Assembly: GCF_900110275.1 (NCBI RefSeq)
Contig: NZ_FODC01000004.1
Coordinates: 248,001 to 312,000 of the forward strand
DNA: 64,000 nucleotides
Direction: 5' to 3'
Source of the DNA: Duganella sp. CF517
GTDB taxonomy: Bacteria; Pseudomonadota; Gammaproteobacteria; Burkholderiales; Burkholderiaceae_D
This document shows positions 6,986-16,350 of the stretch, one piece after another. The translations under genes and the position numbers were made by a program. Position 1 is the stretch's first letter; each line of letters begins with the position of its first letter. Under the pieces are notes generated by a model. It saw only the letters and a program-made list of their open reading frames with translations. It was not told where the DNA came from and did not search any database.

Positions 6986-9430
6986 ATGATGACTGCACCA
7001 ACCATGCCCGGCGCGACACGCTGCCGGCCCACTCCGATCGCGTCCGCCGTGGCGCTGCTGCTGATCGGCGTCTTCCCCGCGCAGGCGCAGCAAGCCGCCG
7101 GCCAGGCCACCGCCGACACCAGCGCCACCCAGCCCAAACTGGAATCGGTGGTGGTGACCGCCAACCGCCGGGTCGAGAAACTGGAAGACGTTCCCGCCTC
7201 GATCTCGGTGCTGGGCGAGGAGTACATGCAACGCAACAACGTGCGCGAGCTGGTCGACATCGTCAACCTGTCGCCGGCGCTGTCGGTGTCGGTCGGCACC
7301 CAGGTCGGCACCAACAGCATCAACATGCGCGGCATCGGCACCACCTCGAACAACCTCGGCATCGAGGGCGACGTCGCCATCATGGTCGACGACATCCCCT
7401 ACGCGCAAACCCAGCAAGCGTTCCGCGACATGTCCGACATGGCCCGCGTCGAAGTGCTCAAAGGACCGCAAAGCACCCTGTTCGGCAAGAGCGCGATCGC
7501 CGGCGCGGTGGTGATGACCACCAAGCCGATCGGCGCCGGGCCGATGCAAACGAAGGTGAGCCTGTACCACACCAGCGACCAGGAGTACCGCGCCTCGGCC
7601 TCGCTCAGCGGCCGCCTGTCGGACACGGTCGGCCTGCGCCTGTACGCCAGCAAGACCGATTTCCCCGGCCTGCTGCACAACCTGAGCGACGACTCGATGC
7701 AAAACGGCTCCGGCGGCAAGACCTTCATGGCCAAGCTGCAATGGAAAATCTCGCCCGACCTCGACGTGCTGATCACGCCGCGCTACGACCACTCGCGCGC
7801 CACCGGCAACACGGAAGCGATCACCTCGATCGGCGAGGGCGTCGGCTACCTGTACAACCGCAAATACACCGCGCTGTCGAACACCGAAATTTTGCGCGGC
7901 ATCAACGTCAGCCGCTGGAACCGCCAGATCCGCAACGACTCGCCGACCGGCCTGGACGCGACCGACCGCGCCATCGGCGTGCGCGTCAACTACGCCTTCC
8001 CGGACAGCTCGCCGCTGGCCGGCCACGCGCTGACCTCGATCACCTCGGTCGACAACAACCTGTCGAACGACTTCCGCGACAACGACAACATCGACCTGAT
8101 CTCGACCTTTTACCAGGTCGACGCCAGCGGCAAGCCGTCCGGCATCGCCGAGCCGCCGATGATCAACGGCACCATTGCCAGCAAGACGTCGACCCAGGAA
8201 TTCCGCCTGACGTCGCCGGACGGCGGCGCCTTCCGCTACCTGGTCGGCGCCTGGATCGCGCGCAATTCGCTGTACCGCACCTACCTGCGCGGCAACGCCT
8301 TCGTCAAGGAAAGCAACTACACCAACTACGAGACCAACTCCGGCAGCCTGACGCACGCGCTTTACGCCAACACCAACTGGGATTTCGCGCCCAAGCAAAG
8401 CCTGAGCGCCGGCCTGCGCTTCAACCGCGAGGCCAACGACTACCTGTTCCACACCATCGACAGCCTGTCGTCGAGCGCGCCGGACAACGTGCACACCGGC
8501 GAACACTTGTACATCGCGCCGCAGAACAAGGAAAACGCCGTCACCGGCAAACTGGGCTACACCTACCATCTGAACGACGAGATGATGGTGTACGGCACCA
8601 CCTCCACCGGCCACAAGGGCGTGGCCTACGACATGACCAGCGGCGCCAACAACGTCAACGTGTTTTCGCGCCTGCCGCTGGCGCCGGAGAAGGCCACCAG
8701 TTTCGAGGCCGGCTTCAAGGCCAACCTGTGGAACAACCGCGCGACCTTCAACGCGGCGGTGTTCCAGACCCGCTTCCGCGACTACCAGACTTCGGCCACC
8801 GAGCGCTTCACCGACGGCAGCCAGGCCAGCGTGCTGTACAGCATCCCGTCCTTGCAAACGCGCGGCTTCGAGGCCGACGCCACGGTGCTGGCCACGCGCG
8901 CGTTGCTGCTCAACGCCAGCTTCGCCTACACGCGCGCCGTGGTGCGCGACTGGAAGCAGGGGCCGTGCTACAGCGGCGCCACCGATTGCACCATTCCCAA
9001 CGAGCTGGTGCCCGGATCGTTCCTGCGCGACGCCAGCGGCGGCATGATGCCCAACGCGCCCAAATGGAAGCTGAGCATGGGCGGCGAATACACGCTGCCG
9101 CGCCTGGCCGGCCTGCCCGTCATCGCCGCCCTCAACGCCCAGTGGCGCACGCAATCGACGGTGCAGGGCGCGATCAGCCAGGACCCGTCGCTGGTGCGGC
9201 CCGGCTACGGCATTTTCGACCTCGGCGCCTCGTTCAAGGACGCCAAGGGCGCCTATAAACTGTCGATCGGCGTGAAAAACCTGTTCGACCACCATTACGA
9301 AGCCGGCAGCAGCGGCTCCTTCCTCAACTTCAAGCGGGCCGGCGGCGGCCCCGACATCCGGTCGTATGGCTGGAAGCCGGCCCGCGACGCGTTCCGCTAC
9401 GCCACCATCCGTCTGGATATGGCGTTCTGA
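6986..9430 (+). CDS. TonB-dependent outer-membrane receptor
   Basis: An 814-residue TonB-dependent receptor: N-terminal signal peptide ending near AQAQQAAGQ, a plug domain beginning near SVVVTANRRVEKLEDVPASI, and a long beta-barrel ending in an aromatic residue (RLDMAF). The plug has the usual VEVLKGPQSTLFGKSAIAGA region. Shine-Dalgarno CGGAGA lies just before the ATG. As first gene of the uronan cluster it most likely imports oligosaccharides across the outer membrane, using proton-motive energy from TonB-ExbBD encoded elsewhere. The substrate is inferred from the downstream lyases, not from the receptor itself. Confidence 0.9.
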   Translation: MMTAPTMPGATRCRPTPIASAVALLLIGVFPAQAQQAAGQATADTSATQPKLESVVVTANRRVEKLEDVPASISVLGEEYMQRNNVRELVDIVNLSPALSVSVGTQVGTNSINMRGIGTTSNNLGIEGDVAIMVDDIPYAQTQQAFRDMSDMARVEVLKGPQSTLFGKSAIAGAVVMTTKPIGAGPMQTKVSLYHTSDQEYRASASLSGRLSDTVGLRLYASKTDFPGLLHNLSDDSMQNGSGGKTFMAKLQWKISPDLDVLITPRYDHSRATGNTEAITSIGEGVGYLYNRKYTALSNTEILRGINVSRWNRQIRNDSPTGLDATDRAIGVRVNYAFPDSSPLAGHALTSITSVDNNLSNDFRDNDNIDLISTFYQVDASGKPSGIAEPPMINGTIASKTSTQEFRLTSPDGGAFRYLVGAWIARNSLYRTYLRGNAFVKESNYTNYETNSGSLTHALYANTNWDFAPKQSLSAGLRFNREANDYLFHTIDSLSSSAPDNVHTGEHLYIAPQNKENAVTGKLGYTYHLNDEMMVYGTTSTGHKGVAYDMTSGANNVNVFSRLPLAPEKATSFEAGFKANLWNNRATFNAAVFQTRFRDYQTSATERFTDGSQASVLYSIPSLQTRGFEADATVLATRALLLNASFAYTRAVVRDWKQGPCYSGATDCTIPNELVPGSFLRDASGGMMPNAPKWKLSMGGEYTLPRLAGLPVIAALNAQWRTQSTVQGAISQDPSLVRPGYGIFDLGASFKDAKGAYKLSIGVKNLFDHHYEAGSSGSFLNFKRAGGGPDIRSYGWKPARDAFRYATIRLDMAF

Positions 9431-9454
9431 GCGCATAACACACACAAGGACATC

Positions 9455-10492
9455 ATGAGCGAATCAAAGATTCAGGACGTAGCGAGACTGGCCGGCGTAT
9501 CGACCACCAGCGTCTCGAACTTTCTGAACAACCGCATGGGGCAGATGCGGCCCGATACCCAGCGCAAGATCCAGCAGGCGATCGAGCAGCTGGGCTACCG
9601 GCCCAACAACGCCGCGCGCCAGCTGAAGACCGGGGTCGCCTCGATGGTCGGGCTGCTGGTGCCGTCGCTGGCCAATCAGTTCTTCGGTTCGCTGGCCTGC
9701 GCGGTGGAGACGGCCGCCGCGCGCCACCAGTGCCACGTGATGACCTTCAGCACCTTCCGCGATCCCGAGCGCGAGCGCGCCGTCATGGCCGACCTGCTGG
9801 CCTATGGCGCGCAGGGCATCATCACCGGCTCGGCGCTCAACGACACCGGCCACCTGGTCGGCATGACGGCGCGCTGCCCGGTGGTGGCCTTCGACATCAA
9901 GCGCTCCGACGACAGCCATGAGCGCATCACCACGATCTCGGTCGACAACGTCGCCGCCACCACCATGGCGGTCGAGCATCTGGTGGCGCTAGGCCACCGC
10001 GCCATCGCGCTGGTGACGCCGCCGCCGTACACATTGAACCGCCAGGACCGCGTCAAGGGTTTCGAACAGGCGGTGGCGGCGGCCGGCATCGGCGGCGAGC
10101 TGGTGATCGCCGACGCCACCGACGCCCCGGCCGACCTGCACGGCGACACCCGCTTGTTCGAGCTGGGACGCAGCGCGGCGGCGCTGTTGCTGGCAGCCCG
10201 CAGCAAGCCGACGGCGGCGATCGCCATCAACGACATGATGGCGATCGGCATCGGCATCGGCCTCAAGCAGCTGGGCAAGCGGCTGCCGCAGGATTTCTCG
10301 CTGATCGGCATCGACGATATTTTCTTCTCCGCCGCCAACGACCCGCCATTGACGACGTTGCGCCAGCCGATCCAGGCCATGGCCGACGCCGCCGTCCAGC
10401 GCATCCTGGCGCCGGGCGCGGCCAACCTCGGCGGCGAGTTGTTCGCGCCGGAGCTGATCGTGCGGGCATCGACGGCGGCGCCACCCACGTAA
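9455..10492 (+). CDS. LacI-family transcriptional regulator
   Basis: A 345-residue regulator. The N-terminal helix-turn-helix (IQDVARLAGVSTTSVSNFLN, residues 5-24) and hinge region (RPNNAARQLKTG) are typical LacI/PurR. The rest is a periplasmic-binding-protein-like effector domain (VGLLVPSLANQFFG onward; LIGIDDIFFSA near the C terminus). It starts 24 bases after the TonB receptor stop, with AAGGACATCATG as ribosome site and start. The LacI-style palindromes at 6781-6813 and 6923-6957 are its obvious candidate sites, making it a local, self-regulating repressor. The inducer is probably a uronate intermediate such as KDG; that is inference. Confidence 0.9.
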   Translation: MSESKIQDVARLAGVSTTSVSNFLNNRMGQMRPDTQRKIQQAIEQLGYRPNNAARQLKTGVASMVGLLVPSLANQFFGSLACAVETAAARHQCHVMTFSTFRDPERERAVMADLLAYGAQGIITGSALNDTGHLVGMTARCPVVAFDIKRSDDSHERITTISVDNVAATTMAVEHLVALGHRAIALVTPPPYTLNRQDRVKGFEQAVAAAGIGGELVIADATDAPADLHGDTRLFELGRSAAALLLAARSKPTAAIAINDMMAIGIGIGLKQLGKRLPQDFSLIGIDDIFFSAANDPPLTTLRQPIQAMADAAVQRILAPGAANLGGELFAPELIVRASTAAPPT

Positions 10493-10530
10493 GCAGCACC
10501 ATTCAACCACTCACTAGAAAGAACATCGCC

Positions 10531-11286
10531 ATGGAACTTATCGGAAAACGCGCCCTCGTCATGGGCGGCGCCTCGGGCATTGGTAAAGCCAGCTCGCTGG
10601 CGCTGGCGCAGGCCGGCGCCGACGTCGTACTGACCTATTGGAGCAGCGCCGACGAGGCGCACGACGTGGTGGCGCAGATCCGCGCCCTCGGCCGCCAGGC
10701 GCAGGCGATCAAGGCCGACCTGACCGACGCCGCCATCGCCGAGCGGGTGTTCGCCGAAGCGGAAGGCGCCATCGGCGAGATCGACATCCTGTTCGCCAAC
10801 ATCGGCGGCTTGATCCAGCGCTGCCGCGTGGCGGAGATGCCGCTGACCTTGTGGAACGAGGCGATGAACCTCAACCTCACCAGCACCTTCCTGATCTGCC
10901 AGGCGGCGCTCAAGCGCATGGAGCCGCGCGGGCGGGGCGCCATCATCACCATGTCGTCGCTGGCCGCGTTCGACGGCGGCGGTCCCGGCTCGGCGCACTA
11001 CGCCGCGTCCAAGGCGGCCGTCGCCACCTTCACGCGCGCGCTGGCCAAGGAAGTGGGGCCGTCGGGCGTGCGCGTCAACGGCGTCTCGCCGGGGCTGATC
11101 GCCACGCGCTTCCACGACACCTTCAACACCCCGGCCAACCGCCAGGCGATCGCCGAGCGCACGCCGGCCCGCCGCGAAGGCGCGCCCGAGGACGTGGCCA
11201 ACGTGGTCGTGTTCCTGGCGTCCGAGCGCGCCGCCTTCCTGGCCGGCGAAATCGTCCAGGTCAACGGTGGCCTCGGCCTCTACTGA
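10531..11286 (+). CDS. SDR-family NAD(P)H oxidoreductase, probable DEH reductase
   Basis: A 251-residue short-chain dehydrogenase/reductase. It has the Rossmann glycine motif GGASGIG (residues 12-18), the NIGG-type segment after strand 4, catalytic Ser in MSSLAAF, and YAASK with Tyr157 and Lys161. The C-terminal FLAGEIVQVNGG is a standard SDR ending. In alginate-degrading bacteria an SDR next to the lyases reduces 4-deoxy-L-erythro-5-hexoseulose uronate (DEH) to 2-keto-3-deoxygluconate. The neighbouring lyases and KDG kinase support that role. Substrate and cofactor preference are inferred from context. Confidence 0.85.
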   Translation: MELIGKRALVMGGASGIGKASSLALAQAGADVVLTYWSSADEAHDVVAQIRALGRQAQAIKADLTDAAIAERVFAEAEGAIGEIDILFANIGGLIQRCRVAEMPLTLWNEAMNLNLTSTFLICQAALKRMEPRGRGAIITMSSLAAFDGGGPGSAHYAASKAAVATFTRALAKEVGPSGVRVNGVSPGLIATRFHDTFNTPANRQAIAERTPARREGAPEDVANVVVFLASERAAFLAGEIVQVNGGLGLY

Positions 11287-11305
11287 TTTCCCTTCGGAGC
11301 AATCG

Positions 11306-13300
11306 ATGAATGACACCTTCTCACGGCGCCGCTTCCTCGGCGCCGCGGCCCTCTCCTTGCCCGCGTTTTCGTTGACGGACGCGCTGGCGCAGGACGCGCT
11401 CGAATCGCTGGGCACCATGCAGGGCAAGGCGGGCGCCGGTCCGCATCCGCTGGAAACGCTGATGAAGGCCCATCCGGCGGCCTTGCGCGCCGAACTGCGC
11501 GGCGTCCATCCGCGCGTCTACACCACCAAGGCCGGCCTCGACGCGCTGCGCAAGCGCGCGCAAGGCGAGGGCCGCGCCGCGTGGCAAAAGGCGCTGGCCG
11601 GCCTGACCGCGCTGCGCATGGCGCCGGCCCCCGCGCCGGCGCAAAAGCGCCGCGCGCAGAACAACACCGCCATCGGCATCATCGGCGCGGCGCTGGCCTA
11701 CCAGATCGAGGGCGACGCCAAATACCTGGAAGCGGCCAAGCGCTACATGGACGCGGCGGTCAGCTACGAGGTGTGGGGCTACACCTACAGCAAGCCGGAC
11801 ATCGACCTCGCCGCCGGCCACCTGCTGTACGGCCTGGGCGCCGGCTACGACCTGCTGTACGACGCGCTGACGGAGGAGGAGCGCAAGCGCTACCGCGACA
11901 AACTGATACGCCAGGCCACCATCCTCGCCAGGCACTTCGCGCCCAAGCCGGGCAAATCGTACTCGTACAGCCAGAACCACTGCTTCATTCCGATCGCCGG
12001 GCTGGCGGTGGCCGCCTACGCGGTCTGGGACGACACGCCGGAAGCGGCCAACTGGGCGGCGCTGTCGCGCGCCATCTTCAGCCGCGTGCTGGAAGTGGCG
12101 TCGCCGGACGGCTATTTCTACGAGGGCGTGGAGTACTGGATCTTCTCGATGCCGTGGATTATCCACGCGCTCGACGCTTTCGCCCACGCCGCCGGCGACG
12201 ACATGTACGACACGCCGGCGTTGAGCAAGGCGCACCTGTACATGGCCCATTCGATCACGCCCAACGGCCAGGACATCTATGACTTCGGCGACGCCTTCGA
12301 GGGCGCCATCACCCGCGCTCGCGTGGGCGAGGAGCCGGCCCGCACGCACCCCGGCGGCAAGCTCAATTCCAACTACAACCTGCTGTACCGGCTGGCGGCG
12401 CGCTTCAACAGCGCCGAGGCGCAGGGCGTGGCCGACTGGATGGCGTCGCTCGGCCACGTCTGCGCCGAGGATTTCTGGACCTTGCTGTGGCGCGATCCGG
12501 CGCTGAAGGCGGCGCCGATGGCGGCGCTCGCGCCGCACCACCACTTCGAAGACCTGGGCACGGTCTACTGGCGCAGCGACTGGACGCCGAAGGCGACCGC
12601 CTTCGCCTTCCGCGCCGGGCCGCCGGAGGGCCACCATGTCGCCGCCATCCTCGACAAGCTGCCCGACTGGCACCTGGAGATGGGCCACGCCCATCCGGAC
12701 GCCGGCAGCTTCATCCTGTACGGCGGCGGCACCTACCTGACCGGCCCGATGGGCTACGCGGGCATCCCCAAGAGCGACTTGAGCAACACCTTGCTGATCG
12801 ACGGCCAGGGCCAGGCCAACGAAGGCGGCGGCCACGACGCCTTCCGTGGCTACCCGTACGCGCGGCTCGACACGATCCGCATCGCCAGCGCGAAGCTGGA
12901 GAGCGGCCGCGCCGACATCGTCGCCGAACTGGCCGGCGCCTACCGGGCGGAACTCGGCGTCGAGAAGCTGGAGCGCCGCTTCAGCTATGCCCGCGGCGTC
13001 TGGACCGTGACCGACACGCTGCGCGCCAACAAGCCGGTGGTGCTGACGGCGCTGGTGCACGGCGACCGCGACATCGCCAGGACCGGCGCCCGCGCCTTCG
13101 TCGTGGCCGGCAAGCCCAGGTCGCTGAAGGTGGCGGTGGCGACGACCGCGGCGCGCGCCGAGATCGCGCCCGGCGTGCTGGTGGCGGCCGGCCCGCCCGG
13201 CAATGTCGACAAGGGGCCGAGGGAGGAACGCGGCACGGTGCTGAGGGTGTCGCTGCCCGCCGCCAAAGACGCCACCCTGACCACCACCCTGACGTTCTGA
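11306..13300 (+). CDS. Heparinase II/III-type polysaccharide lyase (PL15/PL17-like oligo-uronan lyase)
   Basis: A 664-residue exported lyase. The twin-arginine start (FSRRRFLGAAALSLPAF) points to Tat export. Next comes an alpha-helical toroid region including SYSYSQNHCFIPIAG, whose Asn-His pair matches the catalytic NH of PL15/PL17/heparinase II enzymes. YFYEGVEYWIF holds a candidate catalytic Tyr. The C-terminal half is a beta-sandwich domain with HPDAGSFILYGGGTYLTG. Such enzymes cut oligo-uronans to monomers exolytically. The PL7 lyase in the same operon suggests oligo-alginate. I chose the ATG at 11306, which has a GGAG ribosome site, over the upstream in-frame ATG at 11267, which lies inside the SDR gene. 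Confidence 0.8.
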   Translation: MNDTFSRRRFLGAAALSLPAFSLTDALAQDALESLGTMQGKAGAGPHPLETLMKAHPAALRAELRGVHPRVYTTKAGLDALRKRAQGEGRAAWQKALAGLTALRMAPAPAPAQKRRAQNNTAIGIIGAALAYQIEGDAKYLEAAKRYMDAAVSYEVWGYTYSKPDIDLAAGHLLYGLGAGYDLLYDALTEEERKRYRDKLIRQATILARHFAPKPGKSYSYSQNHCFIPIAGLAVAAYAVWDDTPEAANWAALSRAIFSRVLEVASPDGYFYEGVEYWIFSMPWIIHALDAFAHAAGDDMYDTPALSKAHLYMAHSITPNGQDIYDFGDAFEGAITRARVGEEPARTHPGGKLNSNYNLLYRLAARFNSAEAQGVADWMASLGHVCAEDFWTLLWRDPALKAAPMAALAPHHHFEDLGTVYWRSDWTPKATAFAFRAGPPEGHHVAAILDKLPDWHLEMGHAHPDAGSFILYGGGTYLTGPMGYAGIPKSDLSNTLLIDGQGQANEGGGHDAFRGYPYARLDTIRIASAKLESGRADIVAELAGAYRAELGVEKLERRFSYARGVWTVTDTLRANKPVVLTALVHGDRDIARTGARAFVVAGKPRSLKVAVATTAARAEIAPGVLVAAGPPGNVDKGPREERGTVLRVSLPAAKDATLTTTLTF

Positions 13301-13311
13301 AGAGGCCACGC

Positions 13312-14256
13312 ATGGGAATACCCGATGTCGTAACGGTGGGCGAGGCGATGGCGCTGATGATCGCCCGCGAGCCCGGCCCGCTGGAGGCGGTGCGCGAGTT
13401 CGAGCGCGCCACCGCCGGCGCCGAGCTGAATGTGGCGGTGGGACTGAGCCGGCTGGGCTTCAAGGTCGGGTATCTGGGCCGGCTGGGGCAGGACAGCCTG
13501 GGCCGGCACTTGCGCGCCTTCATGGAGGCCGAGGGGCTCGACCTGCGCCACCTGCGCATGGATGACGACAGCGCGACCGGTTTCATGCTCAAGCAGATGG
13601 CGGAGGGCGGCGCCGATCCGCAGGTCGAATACTTCCGACGCGGCTCGGCCGCCAGCCGGCTGTCGACATCGGACATGCCGGCGCAGGGCGACGACTTCCA
13701 GCGCGCTCGCGTGCTGCACCTGACCGGGATCTCGCCCGCGCTGTCGGCCGGCTGCCGCGAGCTGGTGCTGGCGATGGCGAGGCAGGCGCGCGCCGACGGC
13801 CGGCTGGTCTGCTTCGATCCGAATCTGCGGCCGCGCTTGTGGCGCTCCCCGGCCGAGATGATCGCCACCGTCAACGCGCTCGCCAGCCAGGCCGACGTTG
13901 TCATGCCGGGCCTGGCGGAGGGCCGTGTGCTCACGGGCCGGCAGGACGCCGTCGACATCGCCGCCTACTACCTCGAACGCGGTGCGCGCCAGGTGGTGGT
14001 CAAGCTCGGGCCGGAGGGCGCTTACGCCGCCGACGCCGGCGGCCGCGCCGACACCGTCCCCGGCCGGCCGGTGCGCGCGGTGGTCGACACGGTCGGCGCG
14101 GGCGACGGCTTCGCGGTCGGCGTCATCAGCGCGCTGCTCGACGGCTTGCCGCTGCACCTGGCGGCCGCGCGCGGCAACGCCATCGGCGCGCGCGTGGTGC
14201 AGTTTCGCGGCGATTGCGAAGGCCTGCCGACGCGTGCCCAGCTGGCGGCAGCTTGA
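13312..14256 (+). CDS. kdgK: PfkB-family sugar kinase, probable 2-keto-3-deoxygluconate kinase
   Basis: A 314-residue ribokinase/PfkB-family kinase starting MGIPDVVTVGEAMALM. Family marks are the N-terminal GAELNVAVGLSRLG substrate-site segment and the C-terminal DTVGAGDGFAVG motif (GAGD anion hole and catalytic Asp). KDG kinases phosphorylate 2-keto-3-deoxygluconate to KDPG. The position between the uronan lyase and a uronate MFS transporter fits that step. It starts 11 bases after the lyase stop. A generic fructokinase-like role cannot be ruled out by sequence alone. Confidence 0.82.
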   Translation: MGIPDVVTVGEAMALMIAREPGPLEAVREFERATAGAELNVAVGLSRLGFKVGYLGRLGQDSLGRHLRAFMEAEGLDLRHLRMDDDSATGFMLKQMAEGGADPQVEYFRRGSAASRLSTSDMPAQGDDFQRARVLHLTGISPALSAGCRELVLAMARQARADGRLVCFDPNLRPRLWRSPAEMIATVNALASQADVVMPGLAEGRVLTGRQDAVDIAAYYLERGARQVVVKLGPEGAYAADAGGRADTVPGRPVRAVVDTVGAGDGFAVGVISALLDGLPLHLAAARGNAIGARVVQFRGDCEGLPTRAQLAAA

Positions 14257-14306
14257 AAGGGGGGCGGCTACACGCCCCGCCACAAAAAAATAATGGAGAC
14301 AATCGC

Positions 14307-15578
14307 ATGACAACAATCAAAGGTTTGCGCTGGCTGGTCATCACCCTGGTGGCCATCGCCACCATCATCAACTACATCGACCGCTCGGCGCTGGCGGTGA
14401 TGTGGCCGGGCATCGCGTCCGAATTAGGCATGGACAAACGCGACTACGCAAACATCGTCACCGTGTTCTTGATCGGCTACGCGGTCGGCCAGTCGCTGTT
14501 CGGCAAACTGTTCGACGCGCTCGGCACGCGCATCGGCTTCCTGCTGTCGATCCTGGTCTGGTCGGGCGCCATCGCGCTGCACTTCGTGGCCCGCTCGGCG
14601 ATGTCGTTCGGCCTGTTCCGCGTGCTGCTGGGCGTGGGCGAGGCGGGCAACTGGCCCGGCGCCACCAAGGCCATCGCCGAATGGTTCCCGGTGCGCGAGC
14701 GGGCGCTGGGGCAGGGCATCTTCGGCGCCGGCGCCTCGCTGGGATCGGTCATCGCGCCGCCGCTGGTAGCCTTCCTGTACGCTTACGTGGGCTGGAAAAC
14801 CACCTTCCTGCTAATCGGTTCATTGGGCTTCCTGTGGATCGTGCCGTGGCTGATCGTCTACAAATCCGGCCCCGGCACCCATCCGTGGGTGGGTGAAGAG
14901 GAGCGCCAGTACATCCTCACCGGCCAGCGGCCCGGCACGGCGGCCGCACAGGACGACTATGTGCCGACCCTTCGCCAGCTGCTGCGCCATCGCCAAAGCT
15001 GGAGCGTGATCGCCGCGCGCTTTTTCATCGACCCGGTGTGGTGGCTGTTCGTCAGCTGGCTGCCGCTGTACCTGAACGAGCGCTTCCATTTCGACGTCAA
15101 GGAGATCGGCATGTTCGCCTGGGTGCCGTATGTGGGCGCGGCGGTCGGCGCCTTGTCCGGCGGCTGGTTCTGCGGGCACCTGCTGGCGCGCGGCTGGACG
15201 GTCAACCGCGCGCGCAAATTCGTCATCGGCCTGGGGCTGGTGGTCATGCTGCCGGCGTTGCTGTTCAGCGCAGCCGCCGAGACGCCGCTGCTGGCCGTGT
15301 TGTCGATCGGCGTGATCCTGTTCGGCTTCCAGGCGGCCATCACCAACATCCAGACCTTGCCGAGCGATTTCTTCTCGGGCAAGACGGTTGGTTCGCTGGC
15401 GGGCCTGAGCGGCACGTCGGCGGTGCTCGGCGTGATCATCTGCATGCAGCTGGTGCCGGTGCTGACGACAGGTGGCGACTACACGCCGTTCTTCATCCTG
15501 GGCGCGTTGCTGCTGCCGCTGGTTTTCCTATCAATCTGGTTGGGCGGCCCCGTGGTGCGCGTTCAGCCGAAACACTAA
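14307..15578 (+). CDS. MFS transporter, ACS family (ExuT-like hexuronate permease)
   Basis: A 423-residue major facilitator protein with about 12 membrane segments. The N-terminal INYIDRSALAVMWPGIA and the loop GKLFDALGTRIGF between helices 2 and 3 are typical of the anion:cation symporter branch that includes hexuronate and glucarate permeases. The start at 14307 follows TAATGGAGACAATCGC (GGAG ribosome site); longer in-frame extensions run into the kinase gene in another frame. It would carry DEH, KDG or short uronates across the inner membrane with protons. Confidence 0.87.
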   Translation: MTTIKGLRWLVITLVAIATIINYIDRSALAVMWPGIASELGMDKRDYANIVTVFLIGYAVGQSLFGKLFDALGTRIGFLLSILVWSGAIALHFVARSAMSFGLFRVLLGVGEAGNWPGATKAIAEWFPVRERALGQGIFGAGASLGSVIAPPLVAFLYAYVGWKTTFLLIGSLGFLWIVPWLIVYKSGPGTHPWVGEEERQYILTGQRPGTAAAQDDYVPTLRQLLRHRQSWSVIAARFFIDPVWWLFVSWLPLYLNERFHFDVKEIGMFAWVPYVGAAVGALSGGWFCGHLLARGWTVNRARKFVIGLGLVVMLPALLFSAAAETPLLAVLSIGVILFGFQAAITNIQTLPSDFFSGKTVGSLAGLSGTSAVLGVIICMQLVPVLTTGGDYTPFFILGALLLPLVFLSIWLGGPVVRVQPKH

Positions 15579-15591
15579 CCCGGAGACATGC

Positions 15592-16350
15592 ATGAAAAAA
15601 TCGATTTACATCAGATTGCTGCTGGCCGCGCTGCTGGCGGTCGGCCAGCTCGGCGCGCACGCCGCCGGTGCCAAGGCCAGCGCCTCGGAAGCGGTGGAGA
15701 AGCAGGACGACGGCGTGTTCCTCAAGAAGCACGAGGCCATCCTCGCGCGCGGCAAAAGCGGGCCGGTCGGCCTGTTGTTTCTCGGCGATTCGATCACCGA
15801 GCGCTGGCGCATCGCGCCGGAAATATGGGACAAGTATTACGGTGTCCACCAGCCGGCCAACTTCGGCATCGGCGGCGACCGCACGCAGCACGTCATCTGG
15901 CGCATCGAGCATGGCGAGCTCGATGGACTCTCGCCGAAGGTCACGGTGCTGATGCTGGGCACCAACAACAGCCTCGATTACACGGCCGGGGAAATCGCCG
16001 CCGCCGACCGCAAGATCGTTGGCATGATACGCGCCAGGCTGCCGGAGACGAAGATCCTCGTGCTAGGCATCTTCCCGCGCGGCCCGCGCGAGCGCGATGG
16101 TTCGCCGGTGACCGAAAAGAGCGTCGCCGAGGCGGCCAAGCGGATGGCAACCATCGACGCCGTCAACCGCGATCTGGCCGGGCTGGACGACGGCAAGACG
16201 ATCCGCTTCCTGAATATTAATTCCGTGTTCACGGACAAGGAGGGCCGCATTCCACCGGCCATCATGCCCGACCAGCTGCACCCCGGACCCGCCGGCTACC
16301 AATTGTGGGCCGACGCCATGCAACCACTACTTGAAGGAATGTTGAAATGA
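15592..16350 (+). CDS. Secreted SGNH/GDSL hydrolase, probable carbohydrate acetylesterase
   Basis: A 252-residue protein with a signal peptide (MKKSIYIRLLLAALLAVGQ...AHA). SGNH blocks: FLGDSITERW with nucleophile Ser67, FGIGGDRTQ, GTNN, and DQLHP with Asp227 and His230. The layout matches PAF-acetylhydrolase-like/CE3-like esterases often seen with polysaccharide lyases. In this operon the most economical role is removal of O-acetyl groups from the polymer, as on bacterial alginates, before the lyases act. It starts 13 bases after the MFS stop and overlaps the PL7 start by 4 bases. Confidence 0.82.
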   Translation: MKKSIYIRLLLAALLAVGQLGAHAAGAKASASEAVEKQDDGVFLKKHEAILARGKSGPVGLLFLGDSITERWRIAPEIWDKYYGVHQPANFGIGGDRTQHVIWRIEHGELDGLSPKVTVLMLGTNNSLDYTAGEIAAADRKIVGMIRARLPETKILVLGIFPRGPRERDGSPVTEKSVAEAAKRMATIDAVNRDLAGLDDGKTIRFLNINSVFTDKEGRIPPAIMPDQLHPGPAGYQLWADAMQPLLEGMLK

